Assembly: GCF_016583905.1 (NCBI RefSeq)
Contig: NZ_NRRY01000002.1
Span: 1 to 64,000, forward strand
Direction: 5' to 3'
Length of the DNA stretch: 64,000 bases
DNA from: Lamprobacter modestohalophilus
Lineage (GTDB): Bacteria > Pseudomonadota > Gammaproteobacteria > Chromatiales > Chromatiaceae
Positions 25,851 to 35,062 of the stretch are shown here, one piece after another. The stretch's first letter is position 1. Each line of letters starts with the position of its first letter. The notes under the pieces were generated by a model, which saw nothing but the letters and a program-made list of their open reading frames with translations, did not search any database and was not told where the DNA came from. The position numbers and the translations under genes were made by a program.

Positions 25851-25982
25851 CTTTACTGCGAACAGCGCATGCGGCTTAAAATCGAGCGTGCTGAGGCATG
25901 GCGTCATTTCCGTGCGCCGTCGTGTCGGCCTTCGACGAGCTGCCACGACGCAAAGGGGCTTTTCGGCTGTTGCGTGCTCAGG

Positions 25983-25988
25983 TATAAT
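25983..25988 (+). promoter_or_regulatory. Candidate -10 box of the rpsP operon
   Basis: A perfect TATAAT lies 93 bases before rpsP and after RNase P RNA. The -35 region at the usual distance is poor. Confidence 0.5.
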
Positions 25989-26080
25989 GGTGTGTTACGT
26001 CACGTGGAAATCGCGTCGTGCTTTGTCTCGATGCGCCACGACATCGGTTTTCTCAACGCGAGCATTTTGGATCAATAGCG

Positions 26081-26347
26081 ATGGTCAAGATTCGACTCAC
26101 CCGTGGTGGCGCCAAGAAGCGTCCCTTCTATCAGATCGTCGTCACCGACATGCGTAAGCCACGGGATGGCGGCTGCATCGAGCGTCTGGGCTTTTTCAAT
26201 CCCTGCGCGACTGGAGGTGAAAGTCGCTTGCGCGTCGACCGAGCGCGTGCTCAGCACTGGCTCGATCAAGGTGCGCAGCCGTCTGAGCGTGTTGCCAAGC
26301 TCCTGAAGGACGCGGCTAAGCAGGCTGAGGCTGCCGTTGCGGCCTGA
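26081..26347 (+). CDS. rpsP: 30S ribosomal protein S16
   Basis: 88 residues: [34 protein letters not shown] and [10 protein letters not shown] identify S16, a small-subunit assembly protein. First gene of the rpsP-rimM-trmD-rplS operon. The start is fixed by the conserved MVKIRL; the open frame back to 26018 is spurious. Confidence 0.97.
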   Translation: MVKIRLTRGGAKKRPFYQIVVTDMRKPRDGGCIERLGFFNPCATGGESRLRVDRARAQHWLDQGAQPSERVAKLLKDAAKQAEAAVAA

Positions 26348-26388
26348 GTATTGACGTCGATTGCTGACGTGCCGGTTGCCAACAGGCA

Positions 26389-26910
26389 ATGACAGGTAGC
26401 GCTGAAGCCTCGGACCCCGCTGCACCCAACAAGATCGTCCTTGGTCGTATCCTCGGCGTCTATGGTGTGCGCGGATGGCTGAAGATTTTTTCCGAGACCA
26501 GCCCACTCGAAAACATCTTCAGCTACTCGCCCTGGCTGATTGATGGTGACGAGCAGCAGGTTGTGACTTGGCGAAACCAGGGTAAAGGTCTCGTTGCGCA
26601 GCTTCAGGGCTATGACGATCGCGATCATGCGCGGACCCTGACCGGTAAAGCGATCGCGATTCGACGTGATCAGCTGCCGCCGCCATCGCCGGATGAATTC
26701 TATTGGATCGATCTGCAGGGGCTGCAGGTTGAGACGCGTGAGGGGGTTGCGCTCGGGCAGGTGAGCCATCTGATCGAGACCGGCTCCAATGATGTGATGG
26801 TCGTGCGCGGGGAGCGCGAGCGCCTACTGCCGTTCGTCTGGGGACAGTTCGTGCTCGATGTCGATTTCGAGGCAGGGCGTTTGTTGGTCGATTGGGACCC
26901 CGAGTTTTAA
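26389..26910 (+). CDS. rimM: 16S rRNA processing protein RimM
   Basis: 173 residues. IVLGRILGVYGVRGWLKIFS opens the RimM N-terminal barrel and DEFYWIDLQGLQVET plus LLPFVWGQFVLDVD mark the PRC-barrel domain. It assists 30S head maturation with S19. Lies between rpsP and trmD as in other gammaproteobacteria. Confidence 0.95.
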   Translation: MTGSAEASDPAAPNKIVLGRILGVYGVRGWLKIFSETSPLENIFSYSPWLIDGDEQQVVTWRNQGKGLVAQLQGYDDRDHARTLTGKAIAIRRDQLPPPSPDEFYWIDLQGLQVETREGVALGQVSHLIETGSNDVMVVRGERERLLPFVWGQFVLDVDFEAGRLLVDWDPEF

Positions 26911-26948
26911 CGGCCAAGCCAGCGAATCGGCCCGGCTGAGCGGAAGCG

Positions 26949-27731
26949 ATGCGGTTTGATGTCATCACTCTGTTTCCGGCGCAGTTCGCCGCCCTGACCG
27001 AGGAGGGAGTCGTGGCGCGGGCGCTGCAGCGGCAGCTTGCCCAAATCCACCTACACACGCCGCGCGATTACACCACGGACGTCCATCGTACCGTCGACGA
27101 TCGCCCGTACGGCGGTGGGCCGGGCATGGTGATGCGCTATACCCCACTGCGGTTGGCGATTGAGGCGGCCCAGGCGGAGGCTGCCGCTGAGGGTGTGCAG
27201 AGTCGCGTCGCCTACCTGTCGCCGCAGGGCGAGCGCCTTGATCAGCGGCAAATCGAGCGGATCAGCGCGGCCCCAGGCTGGGTGTTGGTGGCGGGTCGCT
27301 ATGAAGGTGTGGATGAGCGGCTGATTGAAGATTGTGTCGATGAGGAATGGTCGATTGGCGACTATGTCCTCAGCGGTGGCGAGCTTGCGGCCATGGTGGT
27401 GATGGATGCGGCGATTCGGCTTCTGCCAGGCGTGCTCGGGCATGCGGATTCGGCGCGCCAGGACTCACACTCCAGCGGACTGCTCGACTGTCCCCACTAC
27501 ACCCGGCCGGAGACGATCGGCGATCGCAGCGTGCCAGAGGTGCTGCTGAGCGGCGATCATCAGGCGATTGAACGTTGGCGATTGCAGCAGGCATTGGGTC
27601 GCACCCGGCAGCGGCGCCCTGACCTGCTACAAGGGCGAGGCATCAGTGAGGTCGAGCAGCGACTGCTCGACGACTATCTTCTGGAGGCGGCACGGTCGCG
27701 GCCGCGCGTCGGATCGGAACAGAGTGAGTAA
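26949..27731 (+). CDS. trmD: tRNA (guanine37-N1)-methyltransferase
   Basis: 260 residues. The SAM trefoil-knot motifs are [49 protein letters not shown] and the loop [18 protein letters not shown]. Methylates G37 of tRNAs and prevents frameshifting. Starts 38 bases after rimM and stops just before rplS. Confidence 0.96.
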   Translation: MRFDVITLFPAQFAALTEEGVVARALQRQLAQIHLHTPRDYTTDVHRTVDDRPYGGGPGMVMRYTPLRLAIEAAQAEAAAEGVQSRVAYLSPQGERLDQRQIERISAAPGWVLVAGRYEGVDERLIEDCVDEEWSIGDYVLSGGELAAMVVMDAAIRLLPGVLGHADSARQDSHSSGLLDCPHYTRPETIGDRSVPEVLLSGDHQAIERWRLQQALGRTRQRRPDLLQGRGISEVEQRLLDDYLLEAARSRPRVGSEQSE

Positions 27732-27735
27732 TGAC

Positions 27736-28080
27736 ATGAGCAATATCATTCAGCAAATCGAGCAAGAGCAACTGCGCCCATCGGTGCCTGAATTCGCGCC
27801 AGGTGACACCGTGGTGGTGCAGGTGCGTGTCAAGGAAGGCGAGCGCGAGCGTCTGCAGGCATTTGAGGGCGTCTGCATTGCCAAGCGCAACCGCGGCCTC
27901 AACTCCGCGTTCACGGTGCGCAAGATCTCGCATGGCGAAGGCGTGGAGCGCGTCTTCCAGACCCACAGCCCGTCTATCGCTGACATCAAGGTCAAGCGGC
28001 GTGGTGACGTGCGTCGCGCAAAGCTTTATTACCTGCGCGGCCTCACCGGCAAGGCCGCTCGAATCAAAGAGAAGGTCTGA
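27736..28080 (+). CDS. rplS: 50S ribosomal protein L19
   Basis: 114 residues from the ATG at 27736: [60 protein letters not shown] and the basic [20 protein letters not shown]19 lies at the subunit interface. Last gene of the operon. Confidence 0.97.
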   Translation: MSNIIQQIEQEQLRPSVPEFAPGDTVVVQVRVKEGERERLQAFEGVCIAKRNRGLNSAFTVRKISHGEGVERVFQTHSPSIADIKVKRRGDVRRAKLYYLRGLTGKAARIKEKV

Positions 28081-28168
28081 GTCGCGCTCGGCGATGGTTC
28101 TCGCAGCGCGGCAAGCGGTGTCGGGCGATTGCGGGCGGCTGCGGTTAGCATCCGTCGTCGTTTGACCG

Positions 28169-29614
28169 ATGGCGGCGAGCTTTTACTGGTACGACTACGA
28201 GACCTGGGGCAGCGACCCGGCGCTCGATCGGCCCTGTCAGTTTGCGGGTCTTCGAACCGATGCTGACCTCAATGTGGTCGGTGAGCCGTTATTGCTGTTC
28301 GCCCGGCCGGCGGCTGATCTGCTGCCGCAGCCGGAGGCCTGCTTCGTCACGGGTATGACGCCGGATCAGGCGCTCGAGCAGGGTCTCCCTGAGGCTGAGT
28401 TCGCCCGCTTGATCCAGCAGGCGCTGGCCACGCCTGGCAGCTGTTCGGTCGGCTATAACAGCCTGCGGTTCGATGATCGAGTCAATAACTGGTTGTTCTA
28501 CAGGAACCTGCTCGATCCCTATGCGCATGCATGGCAAAACGGGAATTCGCGCTGGGACTTGATCGACGTCTTGCGGCTGGCGCACGCGTTGCGGCCGCAA
28601 GGCATCCAGTGGCCGGAGCGTGAGCCCGGCGTGACCTCCTTCAAGCTCGAGGCGCTGACTGCCGCCAATGCCATCGAGCATGTCGGTGCTCATGATGCGC
28701 TGGCTGATGTGCGGGCGACTCTGGCGCTGGCGCGGCGGCTGAAGGCAGCGCAGCCGCGGCTTTTTGCCTACGCGCTAAATCTGCGAGACAAGGCCTATGT
28801 TGCCGAGCTGTTGGCCAGCGGTGCGCCATTGCTGCATGTTTCGGCGCGCTACGCGGCAGCGCAAGGCTGTATTGCGCCCGTGCTCAAGGTTGCGACGAAC
28901 CCCAGCCAAAAGAACCAGGTGATCTGTTTCGACCTACGCCAAGACCCGGCGCAACTGCTGGATCTGTCGGCCGAGGCGCTGCAGCAGCGCTTGTTCACGC
29001 GCCGCGAAGATCTCCCCACCGGGGTCGAGCGGTTGCCGGCCAAAGGGGTGAAGATCAACGCCTCGCCCATGCTGGCGCCGCTGAAGACCTTGACCCCTGA
29101 CGCCGCCGCACGCTGGCAGATCGATCTAGAGCAGGTTGCCGTGCATGCGGCTCGCGCTGACCAACATCGGCGCGAGATTGCTGAGCGTCTGGGTCGAGCC
29201 TTCTCGGCTCAGCCGGCGCTACAATCTTCGGCTGATCCTGAGCGCATGCTCTACACGGGCGGATTTTTTTCGGATCAGGATCGGCGGCTGATGGATCAGC
29301 TCGGACGCCTGACGCCGTCTGAGCTGGCTCAGGCGCAGCCGCGTTTCGAGGACTCGCGCTTGCCGACGCTGCTGTTTCGGATGCGGGCGCGCAGTTGGCC
29401 TGAGACGCTGAGCGAGGATGAGCGCGAAGATTGGGATGCCTGGCGTTTCGAGCGCTTGACCGAGCCGCACGCCGGCGCCTCGATCACGATCGATGACTAT
29501 GAGGCCAAGCTTGCCAGCCTGCGCGCAGAACGCGTCGGCGATGAAAACGCCCTTGCTCTTCTCGACCGGCTCGAGCGTTGGGGCGAGCATGTGATGACGG
29601 CTGAGGGGGATTGA
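28169..29614 (+). CDS. sbcB: Exodeoxyribonuclease I
   Basis: 481 residues, 3'-5' single-strand DNA exonuclease used in recombination and mismatch repair. DEDDh catalytic motifs: FYWYDYETWGSDP (Exo I, with W replacing the usual F/G), SVGYNSLRFDDRV (Exo II) and VGAHDALADVRATLALA (Exo III). The SH3-like and C-terminal helical domains follow (LDLSAEALQQRLFT, LKTLTPDAAARWQID). Length agrees with the family. Confidence 0.93.
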   Translation: MAASFYWYDYETWGSDPALDRPCQFAGLRTDADLNVVGEPLLLFARPAADLLPQPEACFVTGMTPDQALEQGLPEAEFARLIQQALATPGSCSVGYNSLRFDDRVNNWLFYRNLLDPYAHAWQNGNSRWDLIDVLRLAHALRPQGIQWPEREPGVTSFKLEALTAANAIEHVGAHDALADVRATLALARRLKAAQPRLFAYALNLRDKAYVAELLASGAPLLHVSARYAAAQGCIAPVLKVATNPSQKNQVICFDLRQDPAQLLDLSAEALQQRLFTRREDLPTGVERLPAKGVKINASPMLAPLKTLTPDAAARWQIDLEQVAVHAARADQHRREIAERLGRAFSAQPALQSSADPERMLYTGGFFSDQDRRLMDQLGRLTPSELAQAQPRFEDSRLPTLLFRMRARSWPETLSEDEREDWDAWRFERLTEPHAGASITIDDYEAKLASLRAERVGDENALALLDRLERWGEHVMTAEGD

Positions 29615-29645
29615 GCTTCATTCAGCCCTCGAGAGGCTTGCGGGG

Positions 29646-29684
29646 GCCGCTAGGATTGTTTATCCTAGGCGGTCTATCTTTTTA
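29646..29684 (+). terminator. Probable terminator after sbcB
   Basis: The hairpin GCCGCTAGGAT-TGTTT-ATCCTAGGCGG has a good central stem and is followed by TCTATCTTTTT. It could instead be part of the rplM leader. Confidence 0.5.
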
Positions 29685-29710
29685 CTGACGACTCGCTGGG
29701 AGCGACCGTG

Positions 29711-30139
29711 ATGACAACCCAAAGCGCAAAGCCGGCTGAAGTTCGGCGAGCTTGGTACTTAATTGATGCCGAGGGCAAGACACTTGGTCGGCTCGCCAGC
29801 GAATGTGCACGCAGGCTCCGCGGCAAGCATAAGCCCACCTATACCCCGCACGTCGATACCGGTGACTTTCTCGTGATTGTCAATGCCGAAAAGGTGCGGG
29901 TGACCGGCAATAAGATGAGCGACAAGATGTACTACCGGCATACCGGATACATCGGAAACCTCCGCTCGGCGAGCCTGGAACAGATGCTGGACAAGCACCC
30001 AGAGCGGGTCATCCAGTTTGCTGTTAAAGGCATGCTGCCGCGTAATCCGCTTGGCCGCGCGATGATCAAGAAGATGAAGGTCTTTGCTGGTCCAACGCAT
30101 CGCCATGCGGCACAGCAGCCTCAGCCCCTCGAGATCTAA
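29711..30139 (+). CDS. rplM: 50S ribosomal protein L13
   Basis: 142 residues from the ATG at 29711 (a GTG directly before it is possible); GGGAG is nine bases upstream. Motifs: [59 protein letters not shown] and [14 protein letters not shown]. Paired with rpsI as usual. Confidence 0.97.
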   Translation: MTTQSAKPAEVRRAWYLIDAEGKTLGRLASECARRLRGKHKPTYTPHVDTGDFLVIVNAEKVRVTGNKMSDKMYYRHTGYIGNLRSASLEQMLDKHPERVIQFAVKGMLPRNPLGRAMIKKMKVFAGPTHRHAAQQPQPLEI

Positions 30140-30279
30140 CGCCACCGGGTTGCGCTCGCTGGCGTCTGGCCGCGCTACCCTGAAGCACTCACTTTGATCT
30201 TCTGGGTGGCAGAGCAACAGGATCGCTCGCTCGAGCGGATATCAGACACTCAAAAATAAGACTCTCGGAAACCTGAACC

Positions 30280-30666
30280 ATGGAAAAACAGTACGCCACA
30301 GGGCGTCGCAAAAGCTCCTCGGCGCGCGTGTTCCTGAGCACGGGCTCCGGGCAGATCAACGTCAACGGCCGACCGCTTGATGAATACTTTGGTCGCGAAA
30401 CCGCTCGGATGCTCGTGCGACAAGCGCTCGAAGCCGTCGACATGGTTGATCGCGTCGACATCAAAGCGACGGTGACGGGTGGAGGCTCGAGTGGTCAGGC
30501 CGGCGCAATCCGGCACGGTATCTCACGCGCTCTGGTCGGTCATGACGAGCGCCTGCGCTCGCCGCTGCGCCGCGCCGGCTTCCTGACTCGCGATGCTCGT
30601 GAAGTAGAGCGGAAGAAGGTTGGTCTGCACAAGGCACGTAAGCGTCCGCAGTTCTCCAAGCGTTAA
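30280..30666 (+). CDS. rpsI: 30S ribosomal protein S9
   Basis: 128 residues: [58 protein letters not shown] and the invariant C-terminal [17 protein letters not shown] that contacts P-site tRNA. 140 bases after rplM, probably the same transcript. Confidence 0.97.
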   Translation: MEKQYATGRRKSSSARVFLSTGSGQINVNGRPLDEYFGRETARMLVRQALEAVDMVDRVDIKATVTGGGSSGQAGAIRHGISRALVGHDERLRSPLRRAGFLTRDAREVERKKVGLHKARKRPQFSKR

Positions 30667-30830
30667 GCAAGGTCATACCCTGAAGCAATTCCTTCATCAG
30701 TGGGGATTGCTACAGGTGATGAGCATGACGGTAAAGCAAGTGCTTGACCTACAAAGTTTGCGACAGGCGATAAGCGGTAGCAACATCTGCGGTGAGTTTC
30801 GCCACATTCGTTAATTCATCCAACGTCTTT

Positions 30831-30904
30831 TGGGGGATCGTCTAGCGGCAGGACTACGGACTCTGACTCCGTCAACCAAGGTTCGAATCCTTGTCCCCCA
30901 GCCA
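30831..30904 (+). tRNA. tRNA-Gln (CUG anticodon)
   Basis: A 74-nt cloverleaf: acceptor TGGGGGA/TCCCCCA, D-arm TCTAGCGGCAGGA, anticodon arm ACGGACTCTGACTCCGT with CTG, T-arm CAAGGTTCGAATCCTTG, discriminator G and encoded CCA. The weak first pair (U-A) is typical of bacterial tRNA-Gln. Confidence 0.96.
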
Positions 30905-30910
30905 TATTTA

Positions 30911-30934
30911 GCCCGCGGTAATGCGGGCTTTTTT
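30911..30934 (+). terminator. Terminator after tRNA-Gln
   Basis: GCCCGC-GGTAAT-GCGGGC followed by TTTTTT, seven bases after the tRNA 3' end. Confidence 0.92.
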
Positions 30935-30953
30935 GTGTTTATGCCATGCGCAC

Positions 30954-30980
30954 AAAAATGCCCAGCGTGATGCTGGGCAT
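30954..30980 (-). terminator. Terminator of sodB
   Basis: On the minus strand ATGCCCAGC-ATCAC-GCTGGGCAT is followed by a run of T (plus-strand AAAAA at 30954-30958). Confidence 0.85.
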
Positions 30981-31042
30981 GAGTTGCTGTCAGGATCAAC
31001 CTCTTTCCCGGGTGATCCTTAGGCGGTGGGCCGCGTTGGCGT

Positions 31043-31624
31043 TTAACCTGCGAAGTTCTCAGTAACAAAATCCCAGTTGATCTTGTCCCAGATGGCTTCG
31101 AGGTACTTCGGCCGCGCGTTGCGGTAGTCGACGTAGTAGGCGTGCTCCCACACATCAACGGTTAGCAGCGCGGTCTTGCCGTCTGTCATCGGCGTGCCGG
31201 CGTTGGAGGTGTTCATGATCTCGACGCTGCCGTCGCTGTTCTTGACCAGCCAGGTCCAGCCGGAGCCGAAGTTGGTGGCGGCTGACTGGCTGAACTGCTT
31301 CTTGAATTCGTCGAAGCTGCCGAATTTGGCGTTGATTGCATCGGCAACTGGGCCCTTAGGCTCGCCGCCACCGTTGGGGCTTAAGCAGTTCCAGTAGAAG
31401 CTGTGGTTCCAGACCTGTGCCGCGTTGTTGAAGACGCCGCCGGACGAGGACTTGATGATCTCTTCGAGTGACTTGCCGTCGAACTCGGTCCCTGGAACCA
31501 GATTGTTGAGGTTGTTGACGTAGGTCTGGTGATGCTTGCCGTAGTGATAGTCGATGGTCTCGGCAGAGATCACCGGCTCGAGGGCGTTCTTCTCGTACGG
31601 AAGGGGTGGAAGTTCGTGTGCCAT
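31043..31624 (-). CDS. sodB: Superoxide dismutase (Fe type)
   Basis: 193 residues from the ATG at 31624. Metal ligands: His in YHYGKHHQTYVNN, His in NHSFYWN, and Asp/His in VDVWEHAYYVDYRN. NNAAQVWNHSFYWNCL and AATNFGSGWTWLV are the iron-type signatures. Converts superoxide to peroxide and oxygen in the cytoplasm. Single gene with its own terminator. Confidence 0.95.
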   Translation of the reverse strand: MAHELPPLPYEKNALEPVISAETIDYHYGKHHQTYVNNLNNLVPGTEFDGKSLEEIIKSSSGGVFNNAAQVWNHSFYWNCLSPNGGGEPKGPVADAINAKFGSFDEFKKQFSQSAATNFGSGWTWLVKNSDGSVEIMNTSNAGTPMTDGKTALLTVDVWEHAYYVDYRNARPKYLEAIWDKINWDFVTENFAG

Positions 31625-31741
31625 ACTGACTCTCCTGGCTCGTTTTGCTAGGGATGGGTGAATGAAGTGCTTGCGGTGAAAACGTAGGCCCGAGATGGGG
31701 GATATCAAGGAGAGAAACTTGATGGCGGAGGTAACAAGCTG

Positions 31742-33535
31742 ATGTGTGGCATCTGTGGAGAACTGCGTTTCGACGGTGTGCCGGCGGATCTGGGCGCCAT
31801 CGCTCGGATGATGGAGCGGCTACAACCGCGCGGACCCGATCATGGCGGTAGCTATGGCGATGGCGCGGTCGCGCTCGGGCATCGGCGGCTTTCGATCATC
31901 GATCTCTCGGCACGCTCTAACCAACCGATGGTCGATCAGGGACTCGGGCTCGCGCTGGTGTTCAACGGCACTATCTATAATCATCCCGAGCTGCGCCGCG
32001 AGCTGCGCGACAAGGGCTATAGCTTTTTCTCCGACGGTGATACCGAAGTCATCCTCAAGGCCTGGCATGCTTGGGGTGAAGGCTGCGTCGAGCGGCTGCA
32101 TGGGATGTTCGCGTTCGCGATCTGGGATACCAACCGCCGCCAGCTCTTCCTCGCGCGCGATCGCTTTGGGATTAAACCGCTCTATTGGTGCGAGGCCAAT
32201 GGTCGGCTGCGTTTCGCCTCGACCACCCAGGCGCTGGTTGCGGCGGGTGGGGTTGGCGCCGGGATCGATCCGGTGGCGCTCCACAATCTGTTCACGCTGC
32301 ATGCGGTGGTGCCGGCACCGCGCACCATCCTCAATGATGTGCGCAAGTTGCCGCCGGCGCACTGGTTGCGCATCGACGCCGATGGGCGCCGCACAGAGCG
32401 GCGTTACTGGCAGCTGGACGCGACCCGAGGCGCGAGCGGATCGGGACTACCGAGCAGTGATGCCGAATGGATCGAGGCCATCCATGAGGCGCTCGAGCAG
32501 GCAGTGCGCAAGCGCCGCGAGATCGCTGACGTGCCGGTTGGCGTGCTGCTCTCGGGGGGGCTCGACTCCAGCCTGCTGGTCGCATTGCTCGCTGAGCATG
32601 GCGTCAGCGATCTGCACACCTTCTCGGTCGGTTTTGAGGACACTCCGGAGGAGGCTGGCAGCGAGTTCGAATACTCTGATCAAGTCGTCGAGCGTTTTGG
32701 GACCCACCACCATCGCTTCCAGGTGCCGAACGATGAGGTCCTGCGTCGCTTGCCCGAGGCGGTCGATGCGATGACCGAGCCGATGTTCGGCCAGGATGCG
32801 GTCGCCTTCTATCTGCTCGCCGAGCAGGTCTCGCGCGAGATCAAGGTGGTGCAGTCGGGGCAAGGGGCCGACGAGGTCTTCGGCGGTTACTTCTGGTACT
32901 CGCGGATCGCCGCTGAGACCGAGGGTAGCCCGACCGATCGCGTGCGTCGGCACTACTTCGATCGCGATCACGATGAGTACTTGCAGATGGTCGCTCCGGC
33001 TTATGCGGGGGCGGATCATACTGCTGCCTTGGTGGCTGAGCGCCTCGCCGAGTCCGGCGCCGATGAGCTCATCGATGCGGTCCTGCGGCTCGATGTCACC
33101 ACCCTCATCGTTGATGACCCGGTGAAGCGGGTCGACAACATGACCATGGCCTGGGGGCTTGAGGCGCGTGTGCCCTTCCTTGACCATCAGCTCGTCGAGC
33201 TTGCTGCCCGTTGCCCACCGGAGCTAAGACTGCGCGATGGCGGCAAGTATCCGCTCAAGGCCATCGCGCGCGGGCGGTTGCCGGATGCTGTGATCGATCG
33301 GCCCAAGGGCTATTTCCCGATGCCGGCGCTCAAATATGTGCGCGGGGCCTTTCTGGACTTCATGCGCGACATCCTCAACTCCCAAGCCTGCCGCGAACGT
33401 GGGCTTTACCGCCGCAGCTACATCGAGCGGCTTCTGGATGAGCCCGACCAGCATCACACCCGCATCCAGGGCAGTAAGCTCTGGCATGTCGCCTTGCTCG
33501 AGTACTGGCTGCAGCGTCACATCGATGGGTGCTAG
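31742..33535 (+). CDS. N-acetylglutaminylglutamine amidotransferase (asparagine-synthase family)
   Basis: 597 residues. Class II glutaminase domain with Cys at position 2 (MCGICGELRFDG, RGPDHGGSYGDG, GHRRLSIIDLS, VFNGTIYNHPELR) and an ATP-pyrophosphatase synthase domain (VGVLLSGGLDSSLLVALL). It is close to AsnB, but GYFPMPALKYVRGAFLDFMR and the tail IQGSKLWHVALLEYWLQRH are typical of the branch that amidates N-acetylglutaminylglutamine to the osmolyte NAGGN. The usual partner, a GNAT/ATP-grasp NAGGN synthetase, is not next to it, so the pathway would need that gene elsewhere. Confidence 0.8.
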   Translation: MCGICGELRFDGVPADLGAIARMMERLQPRGPDHGGSYGDGAVALGHRRLSIIDLSARSNQPMVDQGLGLALVFNGTIYNHPELRRELRDKGYSFFSDGDTEVILKAWHAWGEGCVERLHGMFAFAIWDTNRRQLFLARDRFGIKPLYWCEANGRLRFASTTQALVAAGGVGAGIDPVALHNLFTLHAVVPAPRTILNDVRKLPPAHWLRIDADGRRTERRYWQLDATRGASGSGLPSSDAEWIEAIHEALEQAVRKRREIADVPVGVLLSGGLDSSLLVALLAEHGVSDLHTFSVGFEDTPEEAGSEFEYSDQVVERFGTHHHRFQVPNDEVLRRLPEAVDAMTEPMFGQDAVAFYLLAEQVSREIKVVQSGQGADEVFGGYFWYSRIAAETEGSPTDRVRRHYFDRDHDEYLQMVAPAYAGADHTAALVAERLAESGADELIDAVLRLDVTTLIVDDPVKRVDNMTMAWGLEARVPFLDHQLVELAARCPPELRLRDGGKYPLKAIARGRLPDAVIDRPKGYFPMPALKYVRGAFLDFMRDILNSQACRERGLYRRSYIERLLDEPDQHHTRIQGSKLWHVALLEYWLQRHIDGC

Positions 33536-33742
33536 TGCCCCCTTGCCCACCGGTCATGGGCCTCTGAGTGCGTCCATCCGAGTCGGCGCTGGAGATGGTT
33601 TGACTGCAGTTTGCCCTGAGCAGAAACGCGGGCGACCTCAAGATTGCGGCTTCGCATGGCGCAGGCCTCTGCGCCTTGATAAGCGCGGCAGCTATCCCGA
33701 CCTTGGCCAGACCTAACACCCAGTATTCGACGAGGTATTGCG

Positions 33743-34078
33743 ATGGATGTCATCGAGCGTATCGACCAGCAGGTCAAGGGCCATCCGGCTGTCATCTACA
33801 TGAAGGGAACCCCGCAGATGCCGCAGTGCGGTTTCTCGATGCGCGCTTCACAGGCACTCGGTGACACCGGGGTCCCCTTTGCTTATGTGAATGTGCTTCA
33901 AGATCCAGAGATCTTCGAGAACCTTCCGCGATACGCGGACTGGCCGACCTTCCCACAGATCTACATCGACGGCGAATTGGTCGGTGGCTGCGATATTACC
34001 CTAGAGCTAGCGGCCAGCGGCGAGCTGAAGACCATGATGGAATCGGCCGCTTTGAAGCAAGAGCAGACGGCAAGCTAG
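33743..34078 (+). CDS. grxD: Monothiol glutaredoxin
   Basis: 111 residues with the CGFS active site in TPQMPQCGFSMRAS, glutathione-binding WPTFPQIYIDGELVGGCDI and the AVIYMKGTP strand. Grx4-type proteins carry and transfer [2Fe-2S] clusters. Convergent with rnt, a pairing also seen in enterobacteria. Confidence 0.95.
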   Translation: MDVIERIDQQVKGHPAVIYMKGTPQMPQCGFSMRASQALGDTGVPFAYVNVLQDPEIFENLPRYADWPTFPQIYIDGELVGGCDITLELAASGELKTMMESAALKQEQTAS

Positions 34079-34263
34079 ACTGCCACCTAGGCAAGTAACG
34101 GTCTGAACACTAGCTGCACAGGTGGAGCATGCGCAGCGGTTCCAACAATCGCGCGGGCCAGCAGTTCAGCTGGTTTGTGAGCCGTTCCCAAGGTAGCCCG
34201 CTGCGCTCGAGTGATCCATCTGCATGGGATCTAAGATTTCGCGTTGATCAGGCCTAGACCATC

Positions 34264-34286
34264 AAGCCCCCGCTGAAGGGGGCTTT
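34264..34286. terminator. Hairpin between convergent grxD and rnt
   Basis: AAGCCCCC-GCTGAA-GGGGGCTTT forms a strong stem in the convergent gap. The T-runs on either strand are short, so it may serve both genes weakly. Confidence 0.6.
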
Positions 34287-34310
34287 CAGATTGAGCGCAT
34301 CAGGATCGCA

Positions 34311-34943
34311 TCAGGATATGGTTGCCGCTCGCCAGCGATTGACGATGGTGCAAAACAACCGCGCCGTCTGCTCGGCATCATAGATCGCGGAATGGGCGGC
34401 ACTGTTATCCCAACCAAGCCCAGCGGCCTGAGCGGCCTTTGCGAGGACGGTCTGTCCGTAGGCCAAACCGGCGAGTGAGACCGTATCGAACACGCTAAAG
34501 GCATGGAACGGGTTGCGCTTATAGTCGTTCCGATCCACTGCCGCTTTGACGAAGCCGAGGTCGAAATGTGCGTTGTGTCCGACCAAGATGGCGCGATTGC
34601 AGCCATGCGATGCAACGGCCTTGCGAATCGGGTCGAGAATCTTTGGTAGGGCGTGCCGCTCGGCTAGGGCATCCCGCAACGGATGCTCCGGGTCGATCTT
34701 GTTGAATGCCAGGGCACTTTGGTCGAGCTCGGAGCCGAGGAAGGGTAGGACATGACAGGCGTGGGTTGCGCCTGGCGCCAACCAGCCGTCGGCGTCCATC
34801 CGAATCATCACCGCGGCAATCTCGAGCAACGCGTGACGCTGGGGGTCAAAACCCGCGGTCTCGACGTCGACAACGACTGGTAAAAAACCGCGGAAGCGGC
34901 CGGCGATCCCCTTCTGCGCTGTATCTTGGTCTTGGTTTTCCAT
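34311..34943 (-). CDS. rnt: Ribonuclease T
   Basis: 210 residues; DEDDh exoribonuclease that trims tRNA 3' ends and turns over CCA. Motifs: [56 protein letters not shown] and [19 protein letters not shown]. Length and C-terminus match the family. Confidence 0.95.
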   Translation of the reverse strand: MENQDQDTAQKGIAGRFRGFLPVVVDVETAGFDPQRHALLEIAAVMIRMDADGWLAPGATHACHVLPFLGSELDQSALAFNKIDPEHPLRDALAERHALPKILDPIRKAVASHGCNRAILVGHNAHFDLGFVKAAVDRNDYKRNPFHAFSVFDTVSLAGLAYGQTVLAKAAQAAGLGWDNSAAHSAIYDAEQTARLFCTIVNRWRAATIS

Positions 34944-35016
34944 ACTGGCAGCATAAGAGGGTTGCCGGCAAAAGCCAAACGTTGGAAGACTTGGGTCTGG
35001 TGGATGAGGTGAAGAC

Positions 35017-35062
35017 GAGCAGGTGAGGAGAGCAGGTGAGGAGAGCAGGTGAGGAGAGCAGG
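35017..35062 (+). repeat. 13-bp tandem repeat that carries the ribosome-binding site
   Basis: GAGCAGGTGAGGA occurs three times (35017, 35030, 35043) followed by a seven-base partial copy, GAGCAGG, that abuts the ATG at 35063. Each unit holds a GAGG/AGGAG-like Shine-Dalgarno element. Confidence 0.85.

Noticed and set aside
31742-33535. Ordinary asparagine synthetase AsnB
   Set aside because: The C-terminal GYFPMPALKY and GSKLWHVALLEYWLQ segments fit the NAGGN amidotransferase branch better.
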